Below, piece after piece: positions 43,261 to 54,600 of a DNA stretch of 64,000 nt (position 1 is its first letter; the number at the start of each line of letters is the position of its first letter). The notes under the pieces are model-generated. The model was not told the DNA's origin. It saw nothing but the letters and a program-made list of their open reading frames with translations, and ran no database searches. Position numbers and translations under genes: made by a program. The stretch comes from Vanrija pseudolonga (Eukaryota > Basidiomycota > Tremellomycetes > Trichosporonales > Trichosporonaceae), in contig NC_085850.1 in assembly GCF_020906515.1 (NCBI RefSeq), forward strand, positions 3,038,001-3,102,000, given 5' to 3'.

Positions 43261-44267
43261 CTAGCGCCTCCGACGAAGGCGCCACAACATGACCCCCTCG
43301 CGATTGTACTTTTCCCGCTCGCCTTCCTTGTCGTCTTCGACGACGATCGAGTCAAAGTGCTTCTTGAGGAGTGCGAAGAAGCGCTTGTCGGCCTGGGGTG
43401 TGGGTGTGAGCGCTGTGCTGGCGCCACCGCCTCCGCACGGCTCACCTTTCTCCGCTTCTTGTAGCAGAAGAGGATCTCAATGTCCTTGCCGAGAGGGGCG
43501 AGGTCGCAGAGGGTCTTGACGAGGAGGGGGAACGCGGGCTGCAGCGTGAGCGGGTGCAAACATAGGCATGTCAATACCCACCTCAAAGTAGACACAGTCC
43601 GCGGCGAGGATCACGTCGACGCTGGCAGTAGGAATGGCAGCCGGCAAGTCCTCGCCCCAGCTCAGCTCCTCAACATGGATATTACCCGCTCCAGGGAGGT
43701 TGAGCTCTGCGTTCTGGCGCATGAGGTCGAGGAGGATGCTGGGAGGCGAGTCAGCCAGCTTATCAAGGACTTGCACGCCAACCCACTCCTGGTCAGTCAC
43801 CCAGACGTCGGCTTCAGGCTCGAGCATCGCAGCCGCGAGGCCGACGAGCCCGGTCCCCGAGCCGAGCTCGAGCACCGTCTTGCCGCGCAGGTGTTCTGGC
43901 GCCCGCGCGTGCCGGTGCGCAATGTACCGTGTGAGGACCTAAGAAGAGTGGTTAGTAATCGTGCCTGGCGCGTGATGTGCTGTTGTTGCGACCGTGACCA
44001 CCACTCACCTCGCCAGCAGGCCATGCGATGCCGCCGCACCCCGGCCCGGCGTCGACCTTGAGGCGCACGTCCGCCGCCCCGGGGACAGCGATCGCGACCT
44101 CTTCCTCGTGCGTCGTCGTCGGGGGGCGCGGGGGCGCGAGCGCCTCGAAGGACGGCAGGGCGGCGTTGGAGTCGGTCGACGACACCGAGCCGGTGCGTGC
44201 GCGCGCCGCGCGCTGCTTGTCCTCCGGGACGCTCGCGCTCGGTATTGTCGCTGTGATGACGGTCATG
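43261..44267 (-). CDS. METTL21/EFM-type protein lysine methyltransferase
   Basis: A class I S-adenosylmethionine-dependent methyltransferase of about 270 residues. Motif I is LELGSGTGLVGLAAAMLEP; the acidic loop VWVTDQ follows, and the post-II motif is SVDVILAADCVYFEPAFPLL, diagnostic of the METTL21/Efm6-Nnt1 lysine methyltransferase group. Members modify elongation factors or chaperones in the cytosol; the target here is unknown. The N-terminal 90 residues include an ARARTGSVSSTDSN stretch and APPRPPTTTHEEEV. The protein ends in REGVMLWRLRRRR. Introns are short; the first (GTGAGT...CTTCTTAG) separates AWPAGE from VLTRYIAHRH. The start at 44267 is 248 nt from the divergently transcribed neighbour. 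Confidence 0.85.
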
Positions 44268-44515
44268 GTGGGAGTGATGGGGCAAGAGGCGGCCCGCGCT
44301 CTGCGGAAAAGTCGTCGTGGCCGCGGTTTGTGATGGCGCCAGCGGCCATGGCGCTCGAAATAATCCAGAAGCCGTGTCCCGTGACGCGGGGTCCCCGCAA
44401 GCGGCGGGCCACACCGCCGCTGGGCGGCGGCTGTGCTGTGTGTCTGCCTCCTTCCTATCCGACGGACAGAACAACAACGCGCGGCGCGCGTTCCACCTCC
44501 TCCTCCCACACACCC
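44268..44515. promoter_or_regulatory. Divergent promoter, methyltransferase and conserved helical protein
   Basis: 248 nt between two outward-facing start codons, GC-rich. No TATA box is evident. Inferred from gene orientation only. Confidence 0.5.
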
Positions 44516-45771
44516 ATGTCGTACAACTACAACCCGCTCCTCGACTCGCTGTCGCCGCGCGCGGGGGCGGTGTCGCCCGGCCGGAGGGCAGTGCGCCCCG
44601 CGCCGCAGATAATCGACCACGCGCACCCCGCGAGCCCGCCGCTACGGTCGGCCGTGGCCAGCAGCCCGGTGTTTATCCACCCCCTGCCGGCGAGCCTGAG
44701 CATCGAGGCTGAGAGCAGGGCAGAGAGCGAGCTCGAGCTCGGCCGGCAGCGCGCACAGCTCGCGCGCGAGAAGGCGCTCGCTGAGGCGCTGCAGGACGAG
44801 CGGCACCGCGTCGAGCGCGCGCCAGCAAAGGAGGACATGGGGTCGTGGGCGGCCATGCTCAAGAAGATTGAGAGCACCAAGGCGGGCGGCAAGGCGTCGA
44901 GCGCGGGGTTTGCACGCCCGCCCCAGGCGTACGAGCTGTACCAGGCCATCGATAAGCGCAACATCGACTTTATCATGCGCGTGCGCGACCACGCGTTTAA
45001 TCTGCTGCTTCAGAAGAACGCGACGGACTTTCCTATTATCTACGCTGCGCGCATCGGGCCGAGCCATCGCGAGATTGTGATTCTGCTCATTGGCGCGTTT
45101 TCACGGTAAGCGCGCCGGCTGAGAGGCAAGCTGACGCCGCAAGCTACGTCAACCAGCTCGAAGAGGACGACTTCAAGAAGAAGGAGGTCCAGAACACGCT
45201 CAAGATGCTCCGTGCAAACCTCAAGCTCGCGATCGACAATGCCCTCCTGCCAAGCCAGCAGTCCAACCTGCTGTCATCGTACCTCCAAGTGCTCATCATG
45301 TCAGAGGGCGACGCGTGGCTCCACCGCTCGGTGCACGACCTCGCGTTGATTATTCGCGCCGAGGACGCGCGGCCCGTCGCGCAGGCCGAGGCGCTCGTAC
45401 GCCGCTTCTCGACCAAGGAGCTGCGCAGCGTGCCCGGCGGCGTGGGCGACGTCGATGAGTATGTTGCCAACGCGACGCTCGACTTGGTGATCATGAGCGT
45501 GTGGAGTGTGGCGGCTGGACAGATCGGCGCAGAGGCGCTGCCGGTGAGTGATGCCGCCAAAGGTTGTGCTCACCCCCAGACCTACACCTTCGCACGCGAC
45601 CTCCGCACCTGGACCCTCTTCTCCGAGGCACTGCAGGAGAACAGGCAAAAGCTCCCCAAGGTAAACTCGCGGATACGCAAGATGATGGCCCTGCTCGAGG
45701 AGCTCGGCGGCGACACGCGCAAGAGCATCCGCGGGCGGCTGCGCGACGTCCAGGAGGCGCTGGACAAGTAG
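44516..45771 (+). CDS. Conserved helical protein of unknown function
   Basis: Three exons (about 44516-45106, 45145-45543, 45580-45771) encode roughly 390 residues. The first 110 residues are low-complexity and end in a charged coiled-coil-like segment (RAQLAREKALAEALQDERHR). The rest is a compact helical repeat region: AYELYQAIDKRNIDFIMRVR, FPIIYAARIGPSHREIVILL and IGAFSRYVNQLEEDD, later EALQENRQKLPKVNSRIRKM. The repeated helix pairs are reminiscent of ankyrin- or HEAT-like solenoids, but I do not recognise a named family. The well-preserved sequence suggests a conserved fungal protein. Confidence 0.78.
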
Positions 45772-45835
45772 GCTGTATAGCGCTCTAGAATGGTTGTATC
45801 ACTGTAGTACTACAAATGGGACGCATGCTCCGACG

Positions 45836-47659
45836 CTACTCCTGGCTCAGATAGTACCACGTCGTGCCGGGCTTGTGGTTGGTGCTCCACGCCAGCACGT
45901 TGCGCGTCGGGTGCCATGCAAGCGCGTTGACAGTCGGCGTGACGGGAATCTTCTTGACGACGGTCCGCGCAAACACGGACAGCACGTAGATGTTCGGGTC
46001 GTCGCCGCCCACGGCCAGGAACTCGCCGTCGGGCGAGAACGCCGCCTGTCTGATCGCGCCGACCGGCTCGTCAAAGGTGCGCTGCACGATCCAGTCGACC
46101 GTGTCGATGAGGCTGACGCGGGCGTCGTTGCCTCCGAGGGCAAAAAAGCTGGGGTGTGAGCTAGGCAGGAATAGAACTGACGAGCTCCACTCACCGGCCC
46201 AACGGGTCCACCGCCAACGCCAGCAAACTCGACACGTGGATCACCTGCCGGAAGCCCTTGTCCAGCTGGCGGTGCTTGCGGCGCTCGAGCTCGGCAGCCG
46301 CAGCGGCCTTGGCCGCCGCCTCCTTGGCGGCCTTTTCGTCCGCCACGGCTTTGTCGTCTGCCGCGGGGGTCGCGGGGGTCGCGGGCGCCGGTGTCGGCTG
46401 TCTGCTCGGTGCGGCGGTCGGCGGGGCTGTCGGGGCGGGCGTGTCGGCTGGTGTTGGCGGCGCCGTGCCGTTCGCCTTGGTGGGCGACGCTGAGCCCATC
46501 TTGACGTCGCCGTCGGTGTCGGCGGAGTCGGCGGAGTCGGCCTTTGCCTCGTCGGCGTCACCCGTGGGCTCCCCCTTTGCCTCGGTCTCTTCTGCTGCCT
46601 CGGGGTCCACCGCAGCGTCACCCTCTGCCTCCTGTGGCGCATCGGCAGGCGCTGGGGTCGCTCTTCCATCCTCGCCCTCGCCCTCGCCCTCGCCCTCGCC
46701 CTCGCGGTCGTCCTCCGGTGTCGCGCGCTCCGCCTTGGCCTCGGGATCTGGCGTATCCGGTGACGGCTGTCTCGTCACAGGCGACGCCACACGGCTTCTC
46801 TTCTTCGGACGCTCGTCCACGAGCGGAGGCCGCTCCTCCACGGGATACTTCCACGAGTTGAGCGACCCGTCGTTTGACACAGCCAAGACTGCGTCACCGC
46901 CAGGCCAAAACCTCAGTGCATTGACCTGGCGTCAGCACACCCCTCAAACCACACTCACCTCCTCGACGCCAATGTCGATCCCCGCGCCGCCCATGACAAT
47001 GTCGATCCGCTGCTCCCACTTCTCGCTGCCGTCTCGCTCAACAAGCCAATAGAAGAAGACCTCGTCGCGCGTGGAGCGAGGGCAGACAGCCGCAAACTGC
47101 CGTCCAGATGGGTGGAACGCGACGTGCAGCACGTCGCCCAAGATCTTGAACGTCGCGACGGGAGCCGAAGGCGTGCCAATGTCCCACACGCACACGACGC
47201 CGCCGCTCGTGCTCTTGCACCCCGAGACGAGGATGCGCGGGTCCTTTGGCGACCAGGCGAGTGTGGCGACATGACCGTGGTGCGGCGACTTGCCCATCGA
47301 TGGTAACAGGACCGGCCTGTCGCGCACTTCGACGGCATGCGGCGTCGGCGTGCCGTCTGCAGCCCGTGGCACCGGCACGACGTCGTGTATCCTCAGTCCG
47401 CCAAACTCGGACCCCGACGCCACCTTGCGACCGTCGCAGTTCCACGCCAGCGCGCGGATCAGGCTGGGGCTCCCGCGCACCTCGCGCACGCGATCTCCAA
47501 ACTTTGGCGCCTGGGGTCAGGTCAGCGCGGCTTGAGAGAGTCACTCACGTCCAAGCCACGCGCGGAAAAGCTGTTTTGCGGTAGCACATCGTACCGGAAG
47601 AAGCCCTTCTCGTAGTATTCCGGGTGTTCCTTCTCCTTGGCCTTGACGCTCGCGCTCAT
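45836..47659 (-). CDS. TEX1: THO complex subunit TEX1/THOC3, WD40 protein
   Basis: WD40 beta-propeller subunit of the THO/TREX complex, which couples transcription to mRNA export in the nucleus. The start MSASVKAKEKEHPEYYEKGF is followed by repeats SLIRALAWNCDGRKVASGSE, VATLAWSPKDPRILVSGCKS and VLHVAFHPSGRQFAAVCPRS. After these comes the blade with VNALRFWPGGDAVLAVSNDG, and at the end DEPVGAIRQAAFSPDGEFLA with NALAWHPTRNVLAWSTN. About 190 disordered residues (acidic, EGEGEGEG, then Ala/Pro/Thr-rich and a KEAAAKAAAAAELERRKH helix) are inserted between blades; yeast and human TEX1 lack such a long insert as far as I know. The stop at 45838-45836 is 65 nt from the convergent neighbour's stop. 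Confidence 0.82.
46671..46706. repeat. Hexanucleotide repeat encoding Glu-Gly
   Basis: CCTCGC units (about six) in the plus strand, read on the minus strand as a GEGEGEGE stretch inside the THOC3 insert. Confidence 0.9.
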
Positions 47660-47878
47660 GGTGTTGGAAGAGAATGTACGATGGAGCGGCTCGACTTTTG
47701 TTGTCAGTGGTTGTCCAACTGCTCGCTCGACCGTCATTGTCAAGTCGAGTCACGTGGCAAAGGTGAGAAATGCTCCCGCCGGGCCGGGTCGGTTGGCTTG
47801 GGGGAGATTGAGTGCGGGGTAACCTGCCCCCCTCCACCATTGTTGATCCCCAACTTCACCCCATCGCTACGCATCACA
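47660..47878. promoter_or_regulatory. Divergent promoter, THOC3 and adenylate kinase
   Basis: 219 nt between two outward-facing start codons; contains GTCACGTGGC near 47749, a perfect CACGTG E-box that could bind bHLH factors. The regulatory role is inferred. Confidence 0.5.
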
Positions 47879-49221
47879 ATGTCCCTCCGAGCCCCCATCG
47901 CAGCTCTGCGGCGCGCGCCGCGCGCCGTTTCATCGCTCCATGCGCTTCGCTTTGCGCCGCGCGCCGCGGCGCTGTCAACCTCGGCGATCCGGCGCGATGA
48001 GAAGCTCGTCGAGAGCGTTATGGCGACCGCGCGCCAGAACGTCCAGGACGGAAAGCGCGCCCCGACGGCCCACGACGGCGAGCAGGGAGTCCGTCTGCTC
48101 ATGTTTGGAAAGCCCGGTTCTGGCAAGGTGAGCACCGCCACTGGATGTGCTGGGCGTAGCTGACGGGCGCAACAGGGGACGTTGAGCGCAAAGTGAGTCG
48201 GGCTCTCGGGTATCTCGCGCATTCCCGTTCCGAACCAACGCCCTCGGCACAACGGCTGACCTCGGCGCTCGCACAGACTCGTCGAGGCCTACGACATTGC
48301 CTTCATTTCCACTGGCGACCTGCTGCGCCAGGAGATCGCAGCCAAGAGCGACGTCGGCAAGAAGGCCGAGGAGATTGTGCGCACCGGCGGTGAGTGAGAC
48401 GGAAGGCAGCCTCAGGGCGGACAGAACATCGGTTAGTGATGGTTCCTGACGCTGCTGCCCCAGGCCTCGTATCCGACGAGCTCATGCTCGAGATGGTCGT
48501 CGGCGAGCTCGAGCACCACCACGGCCAGGTATGTGCCCCGCGTGCATGCATGCGCTGATAGCCAAGAGCTGGATCATCGACGGCTTCCCCCGCACACTCA
48601 AGCAGGGACAGCTCCTCAACGAGGTCCTCCAGAAACAGGTACGCCGTGCACGGCCGTCCAGCCGGCGCCAGCTGACGCCCCAGCGCCGCCCCTTCAACAT
48701 GGTCGTCAACTTGAACGTCCCTGACGCGGTCATCATGCAGCGCATTGCAGGTGAGTGGCACGATCCTTGGTGACTCGGCTCACCCCAGCCCGCTGGGTCC
48801 ACCTGCCCTCTGGCCGCGTCTACAACGACACGTACTCGGCGCCCAAGGTGCCCGGCAAGGACGACGTGACGGGCGAGCCGCTCAGCAAGCGCCCAGACGA
48901 CACGCCCGAGGTCTTCTCCAAGCGTCTGCAGTCGTACTACAAGCAGACGGCGCCGCTGCTCGAGGTGGGCCAATTTCCGTCGTTGCCACTGACGTGCAGT
49001 TCTTCGCACACGAGTACCCCGACGTCCTGCACTCGCTCACCGGATCCTCGTCGGACCAGTTATGGCCCCTGCTGCGCAAGCTCGTCGACAAGGCCGGCAT
49101 GGAACCCCGCTTCGAGCACGTCCGCAAGCAGGCCGACGATCTGGCGGATACCGCCCATGTTCCGCTCGACGACGGCAAGGTTGCTCACGTCGGCCATGAC
49201 GGCAATGGCTCGGCGAGGTAG
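47879..49221 (+). CDS. Mitochondrial adenylate kinase / GTP:AMP phosphotransferase
   Basis: Nucleoside monophosphate kinase that transfers phosphate between NTP and AMP in the mitochondrial matrix. An Arg/Ala/Ser-rich presequence ([20 protein letters not shown]) precedes the P-loop [20 protein letters not shown], where GSGK/GT spans an intron. Other landmarks are [13 protein letters not shown] (AMP site), [37 protein letters not shown] (long LID domain, AK2/AK3 type), [19 protein letters not shown] and [10 protein letters not shown]. The C-terminus has about 45 residues beyond the usual fold ([20 protein letters not shown]). Seven short introns. It cannot be decided by eye whether ATP or GTP is preferred (ADK1-like versus ADK2-like). 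Confidence 0.9.
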
Positions 49222-49506
49222 GCGTGAATGGGGACGGTGCAGAAGGGAGGTAGCAGAACAAGTGGTATAGGTTGATGGTAGAGGATGGCACCCAGCGCTG
49301 CCCGCGCTTAGACTGGGATACCTGGGATAGCATGATAGACAACAGTGCGATTCAGGACGATGTACAATGATGACAATGAGCGGTGTCCGGCTTGGACTGT
49401 TTCATAAACAACAGCCATGCCCACTTTGCCACTTGCTAACATCATCACTCACCTCACTCTCCTCTCGTCGCTCCACCGGCGTGAACACAGCCACTCCCTT
49501 TGCACC

Positions 49507-51399
49507 ATGAGCGCTCCCCAGCAGTGGGGTGCTCCCCCACCGGTTCGACCCCCTCGCACGCCCATCGTAGGAAGGCCGTCTCGCACGACCGACTCATCGC
49601 CGTCGACGGACGGCCCCCGCACGCCGCCGCACACCGCAAGCGCCCCTCCCCTCCGCCAAGGTCTGATCGCGTCCAATCCGGGCGCATACACGCGTCGCCT
49701 GCCCGACGGCGTGAACGCTGCACCCGACGACCCCCTCGTTCTGACGGTGCAAGACATTCTGAGGGCAGACAGCTTGGGCATGAAGGAGTTTCAGTTCGGG
49801 TCGGCCCTCGACGCCTTCTTGAGTCTGCCATACCGCCACCGCACAGGCAAGGTCTCTGTCGTGGGACAACTCGACCTCGCCAGTGTTGGGGTACGCGACG
49901 GCCCGCAGCTCCATGATGTGGCCCTATTCACGCGCGTCGTGCGCTGGTTGAGCGAGGTGCGGCCGTCGTCGTCATCCTCTGCATCATCGTCATCCGCCCC
50001 GCCTTCGCCATTGACCGTACAACTCCAACAGACGGCCCGCAGGCGCGCCGACGACGACAATTCTGGCATCCGCCTGCCCGATTTCGTTTTCGCGGCCACC
50101 ATGAGCGAGGCGATACCGGCCACCTTCACCGTCTCAGCCACGGTAGAGCTCAAGTCTGACGTCGAGCAGTCCATCAAGGGCCTCTTGCAGTGCATTTTCT
50201 ACGTCGCCCAGATGCACGAGCTCACTGGTGCCCAGCTCGGGCTGTACCAGCTCAGGACCCGCTTTGTTCGGTTGTTCGCCCTCTCGCCCCAGCTGGTCGC
50301 AGTCGAGCAGCTGCGAGGGGTGGACGTCGCGCCCGACGACGCGGGCGACAGGCAGCAATGTCGTCTCGCGGCAGACGAGTTTCTCGATGTGCTAGACGCA
50401 ACGAGCAACGCGCAGATTGCCACCAAGCTCCCATGGGATCTCCGTGCAGCGCCGGGTTCGGGCGAGTCCTCGATTGACTGGGCCGCAGTGTCGGTCCTTG
50501 GCGCGTTCTCCTTGGCAGCCTGGCATCAACTCCTCGACTTGCCAGCGGCTGCGCCGTTTCTGCGCTTCTCGGGGTCTTCCGAGGGCCAGCTCGCCGCTCT
50601 TGCGAGTACGGACACGCTTCCCCTCTTAGAGGACGAGCGCGCCCTCACCGCCGCGGCCTTTGCACGCACCAAGCTCCGCAAGTGGCGCAAGGGATCTAGG
50701 CGCAAGGCGGGCTCGGGCGACGGTCGCTCGGCGCCGGCCTCGGGCGACAGCGACCGCGGGGGTCAGGGTGGTGCCGGGCCGAGCACCAAGGGCAAGCGCG
50801 CTACGCAAACGTCGCGCAGGACGCATACCACGACCGCCAAGCGCCGGCGCGCAACACAGGCCGGTGGGCGCGGCTCGAGCGCAGCGAGCGCCAACGACGA
50901 CTTGTTGCAGCGCGACGACGCGGGATCTGCTGCCGACGACGACGACGAGGGCTGCGATGCAGACGACAACGGCGATGACGACACCGAGAGCGATGACGAG
51001 AGCGACGAGAGCGACGCCCAGGGCGGGCATGACGAGAGCATCCATAACGTGGCTGCGGCCGCCGATTGGTCGTGGCCTTTGCCTGCGTGTTACTACTCCT
51101 CACGCGACGAGATCGACGACGACAGCACGGCCTCGGACGCAACTCTCGACCCAGCGCAAGTGTACCGCGCCTTCCGCCACTCAGGCCTCGAGGTGCTCAT
51201 GGTTGGCAGCTCAACCATGGACGACCTCATTGGCGGCTTGAGCGCGACGACCCCGGCTACTGTCGGCGCCGCCAGCTCCAAGTCGGCGCTGCCACTCGAG
51301 CAGCTCAACGGCGAATCGGCCCCCTTGGAGCATAATCGAACTGTTTCGCATGGCGCTCAGCGCTTCCAGGGATTGCACTGGGGAATGCCATGCGCATAG
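49507..51399 (+). CDS. Intronless orphan protein with acidic C-terminal region
   Basis: A single open frame of 630 residues from MSAPQQWGAPPPVRPPRTPI (an in-frame ATG 30 codons upstream is less likely). It lies in a genome where nearly every other gene in the window has several introns. Residues about 80-340 look globular: VLTVQDILRADSLGMKEFQF, SVVGQLDLASVGV, then FTVSATVELKSDVEQSIKGL and LQCIFYVAQMHELTGAQLGL. The E-L-K and Q-x(6)-Y pattern is reminiscent of PD-(D/E)xK-type cores, but no catalytic set could be confirmed. Next comes a basic stretch (KLRKWRKGSRRKAG, TAKRRRATQ), likely a nuclear localisation signal, and an Asp/Glu/Ser-rich block (ADDDDEGCDADDNGDDDTES). Absence of introns could mean retroposition, horizontal acquisition or a mobile-element-related gene. 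Confidence 0.72.
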   Translation: MSAPQQWGAPPPVRPPRTPIVGRPSRTTDSSPSTDGPRTPPHTASAPPLRQGLIASNPGAYTRRLPDGVNAAPDDPLVLTVQDILRADSLGMKEFQFGSALDAFLSLPYRHRTGKVSVVGQLDLASVGVRDGPQLHDVALFTRVVRWLSEVRPSSSSSASSSSAPPSPLTVQLQQTARRRADDDNSGIRLPDFVFAATMSEAIPATFTVSATVELKSDVEQSIKGLLQCIFYVAQMHELTGAQLGLYQLRTRFVRLFALSPQLVAVEQLRGVDVAPDDAGDRQQCRLAADEFLDVLDATSNAQIATKLPWDLRAAPGSGESSIDWAAVSVLGAFSLAAWHQLLDLPAAAPFLRFSGSSEGQLAALASTDTLPLLEDERALTAAAFARTKLRKWRKGSRRKAGSGDGRSAPASGDSDRGGQGGAGPSTKGKRATQTSRRTHTTTAKRRRATQAGGRGSSAASANDDLLQRDDAGSAADDDDEGCDADDNGDDDTESDDESDESDAQGGHDESIHNVAAAADWSWPLPACYYSSRDEIDDDSTASDATLDPAQVYRAFRHSGLEVLMVGSSTMDDLIGGLSATTPATVGAASSKSALPLEQLNGESAPLEHNRTVSHGAQRFQGLHWGMPCA

Positions 51400-51648
51400 A
51401 GACGCGATGCAGATTGTGAACAGAGCAAGCTGGATTTGAGTGCCACTTTGGGCTTTGCCACACCAAGAAGACTGACTGCCACATGACCTGATGTAATCTT
51501 CATCGACACGGCAAACAAGGGTAAAGCATCCCTGTTCACTGTGCTCATGCCCAGACCAGTCCGGCAGCGACGCCATATTTGTGACAGAATTATTAGAGTC
51601 CATGCATGCTATGATGCTACTGCTGCTGATCCTTTCGACTATCTGTTA

Positions 51649-54600
51649 TTACACGGCGAGCTTGGAGAAGAAGTGGAAGAAGTCCACGTTGGTCGCCTCG
51701 AGCGAGTTCTGGTAGATGTAGTTGGACGAAACCCAGGCCGACCAGACGGCACGGAGGTAGACCTCGGGAAGGCGCTCAACAAGCTTGTCAAGGCCAATCT
51801 TGTCCTGGAGGGTCTTGGGGAAGGCGTGAGCCAGGACGTTGTTGCGCGACTTGACATTGTCGTAGAGGTCGGAGAACTCGAGGTCGTCCTGCAGCTTGTT
51901 GAGGGTCGACGAGAGCTGGTCCGAGATGAGAGTACGGGGCTTGGCGCCCTTGAGCTTGTGCCACTGCTTGTTGATGCAGTTGTACTCGGCGGCGGCGTTC
52001 TCGCAGATCTTTTGCTGAATGTCCTTGACGTACGACTGGTAGAACGGCGAAGGCTTGCCGTCCTTGAAGATCATGAGGTCGGTGTACTCGGAGTCGGAGA
52101 GCGACAGACCGGCGAGCACCTCGAGCGAAGACGAGGTGACACCACCCTTGTTGGTCGACGAGTCCTTGTACTGCACCACGCCCTTCTTCTCGAGGAAGAG
52201 ACGGGCCTGCTGCGAGAAGAAGAGGTTGGCACCCTCGACAACGTACTTGAAGTGGGGCTTGCCGTCAGAGTCGATGAGTCTGGAGACGTTGCCAATGTTG
52301 ACGGCCTCGGGACGACCACCGCAGGGGACGAAGATGTCGCACTTGACACGGAAGTGGAAGTTGTTGCGGAAGTCGGTCGTGTCGGGAATGACCTCGCCCG
52401 AGGGGAGCTTGTAGTCCTGCTGGTCAACAAGGACCTTGTAGCCCTCGGGGCCGAGCTTGGAGTCGTCAAACTCGATGATCATCTTGCGGGCACGGGCAAG
52501 ACGGACGAGCTCGGCACGGTTGAGACCCTGGGGGTCGTAGAGGACACCCGAGCCGTCAATGATACCGACAGTCTTGTCGTTGGAAAGGAGGATCTCGTTG
52601 GAGCCGAGGTCACCGTCGGGGCCACCAGTCTGGAGCTTGGTGACCTCCTTCTCGTTGAGGCCGTGGGCCTTGTAAACACCGAGGATGTACTGACGGACCG
52701 AGAGCGAGGTCATGCCGTATACGTCGTGGGGGATACCACCGAGCTTCTCAGCCGACTTGCCGGTGGTGAACGACTTCCACCAGGGGGCGCCACGCGACTT
52801 GGCGTGGAGAGCAGCCCAGTCCATCATCTCAGCGGTACCCTCGTCGGGGCCGAGGAAGAGGATCTCGGGGCTCTGGCGGCCCGAGATGTCGACAATGGGG
52901 CCCTTGATGCCGGGCGACTGACCAGGGATGAGAAGGTCAATGACCGAGTCAATGTACTTTTCAAAGCACTGGTGGGGGTTGGCGCCAAGCGAAGGCAGGA
53001 TGGTGCCCTTGGAGCCGCCCTCGGGGATGTCCTTGTTCTTGAGGGTCTGGGTGGCGGCGAGAGCGTAGTTTTCGTCAAAGAGAGTACGAACGTTGGCGTT
53101 GTAGTTTTCCTTTCCGCGCGAGCGGACGAGACGGATACCACCACGGGCAACGTCACGGAAGCGGACGTGGAAGCCGCGGAAGTCGGAGCCGACAACGAGG
53201 AAGATGCCGAAAGGCTGCTTGGGGTACTCGATCTCTGGGAGGAATCCGGGGTCAAGGCGGAACGAGAGGGCAACCTTGGTGGGCTGGTAAAAGTTGCTCT
53301 TGAGAACGTGCTTGTTGAAGACGAGGAAAGCCTCAAGGATCTGGGCAGCGTGCTGGTTGGACGCCTTCTTGCGGATCTGAGTGAGGAGGTCGGCGTCCGA
53401 GAGGGGCTGCTCAGTCTTGATACGCTGGAACGAGAGCGTAGGCGTAAGCTGCGAGGCCTCGTCGGCGGCGGGGTAGTGGGTCATTGCAAAGTTGATGTAG
53501 AGCTGGCGGATGAGCTCGGGGTGGGCCTGGATGGTCTCGCGGATGTTGGTGGGCGTGAAGGTCTCCTCACGGAAACGCGTCTTGATACGGGCAAGGACCG
53601 CCTCGTGGTCGGGGTTGTTGTCGTCAAGAACGTTCTTGAGGGCAAGGTACGAGGGACCAAGACGGTTGCAGAAGTGCTGGGTGAAGATCCATCCAACGTA
53701 GGCGTAGGTGGCCTCCTGGACAGCGTGGGGGGTCTCATCCTCGGCAACGGCAAAGAATGGGTTGTCGGGCAGGCAGTAGAGGAGCGAGGCCTCACGGACG
53801 ACCTGGTGGATCGAGTGCTCGATAGGAGGAGCACGCGAGTTGGGAACGGGGTTCAGGTAGAGCGAGATGATGGTGATGCCGTTGGCGAACTGCTCGACGT
53901 ACTTGCGGGCCGAGTAGAGGCCGTAGAAGTGGTAGAGGTCCGAGAGAGCGGCAAAGTACTGGTGGGTGCCGCCCTGCTTGTAGCCAATGACAATGCGGTG
54001 CTCGCGAGTGGGCGAGTCCTCGATCTCGAAGAGCTCGATGACGGGGCCGTTGCGGCGCTCAACCTCGTTGAGGACGCTCTGGTAGATCTCAACAGTGTTG
54101 GGAGTAGCCTTCTCGAGGAAAGCAGAGTCCGAGACCGACTTGATGTCGGTACGACCCTCGGCGTCCTTGACTTCGGGAGTCTTGGGGAAGTTGCAGGGGG
54201 AGACGAAGTAGCAACGGAGCTGCTGCGACGAGTCCTGCGAGACCGAGCCGGTCGAGCGGTAAGTCTCGAGGCGGTACGACTTGTCGCTGGTCGACTTGTC
54301 AAGGTAGAGCTCGTCGATGCGCTTCTCGACGGTGGCACCGGGGCCATCCCTGGCCGAGATACCGGCGGCGGAGGAGTGGATGAAGACGGCACCCTCCTTG
54401 CCGCCCTCCTTGAGGTCGGCCTCGGTGGTGATCTTCTCGAGGTCGATCACGAGCTTGGCGGGGTCGTGCTTGGTGTAGGCAAGGACCTTGGCCGAGTAGA
54501 GGGCGAGGATGTGGTCCGAGATAACCTGGGGGCTCTCGGCGATGCTGGGGAGTTTGTGAGTAACCGTGGGACGATGCGCACAGACGCCGCGACTCACAAG

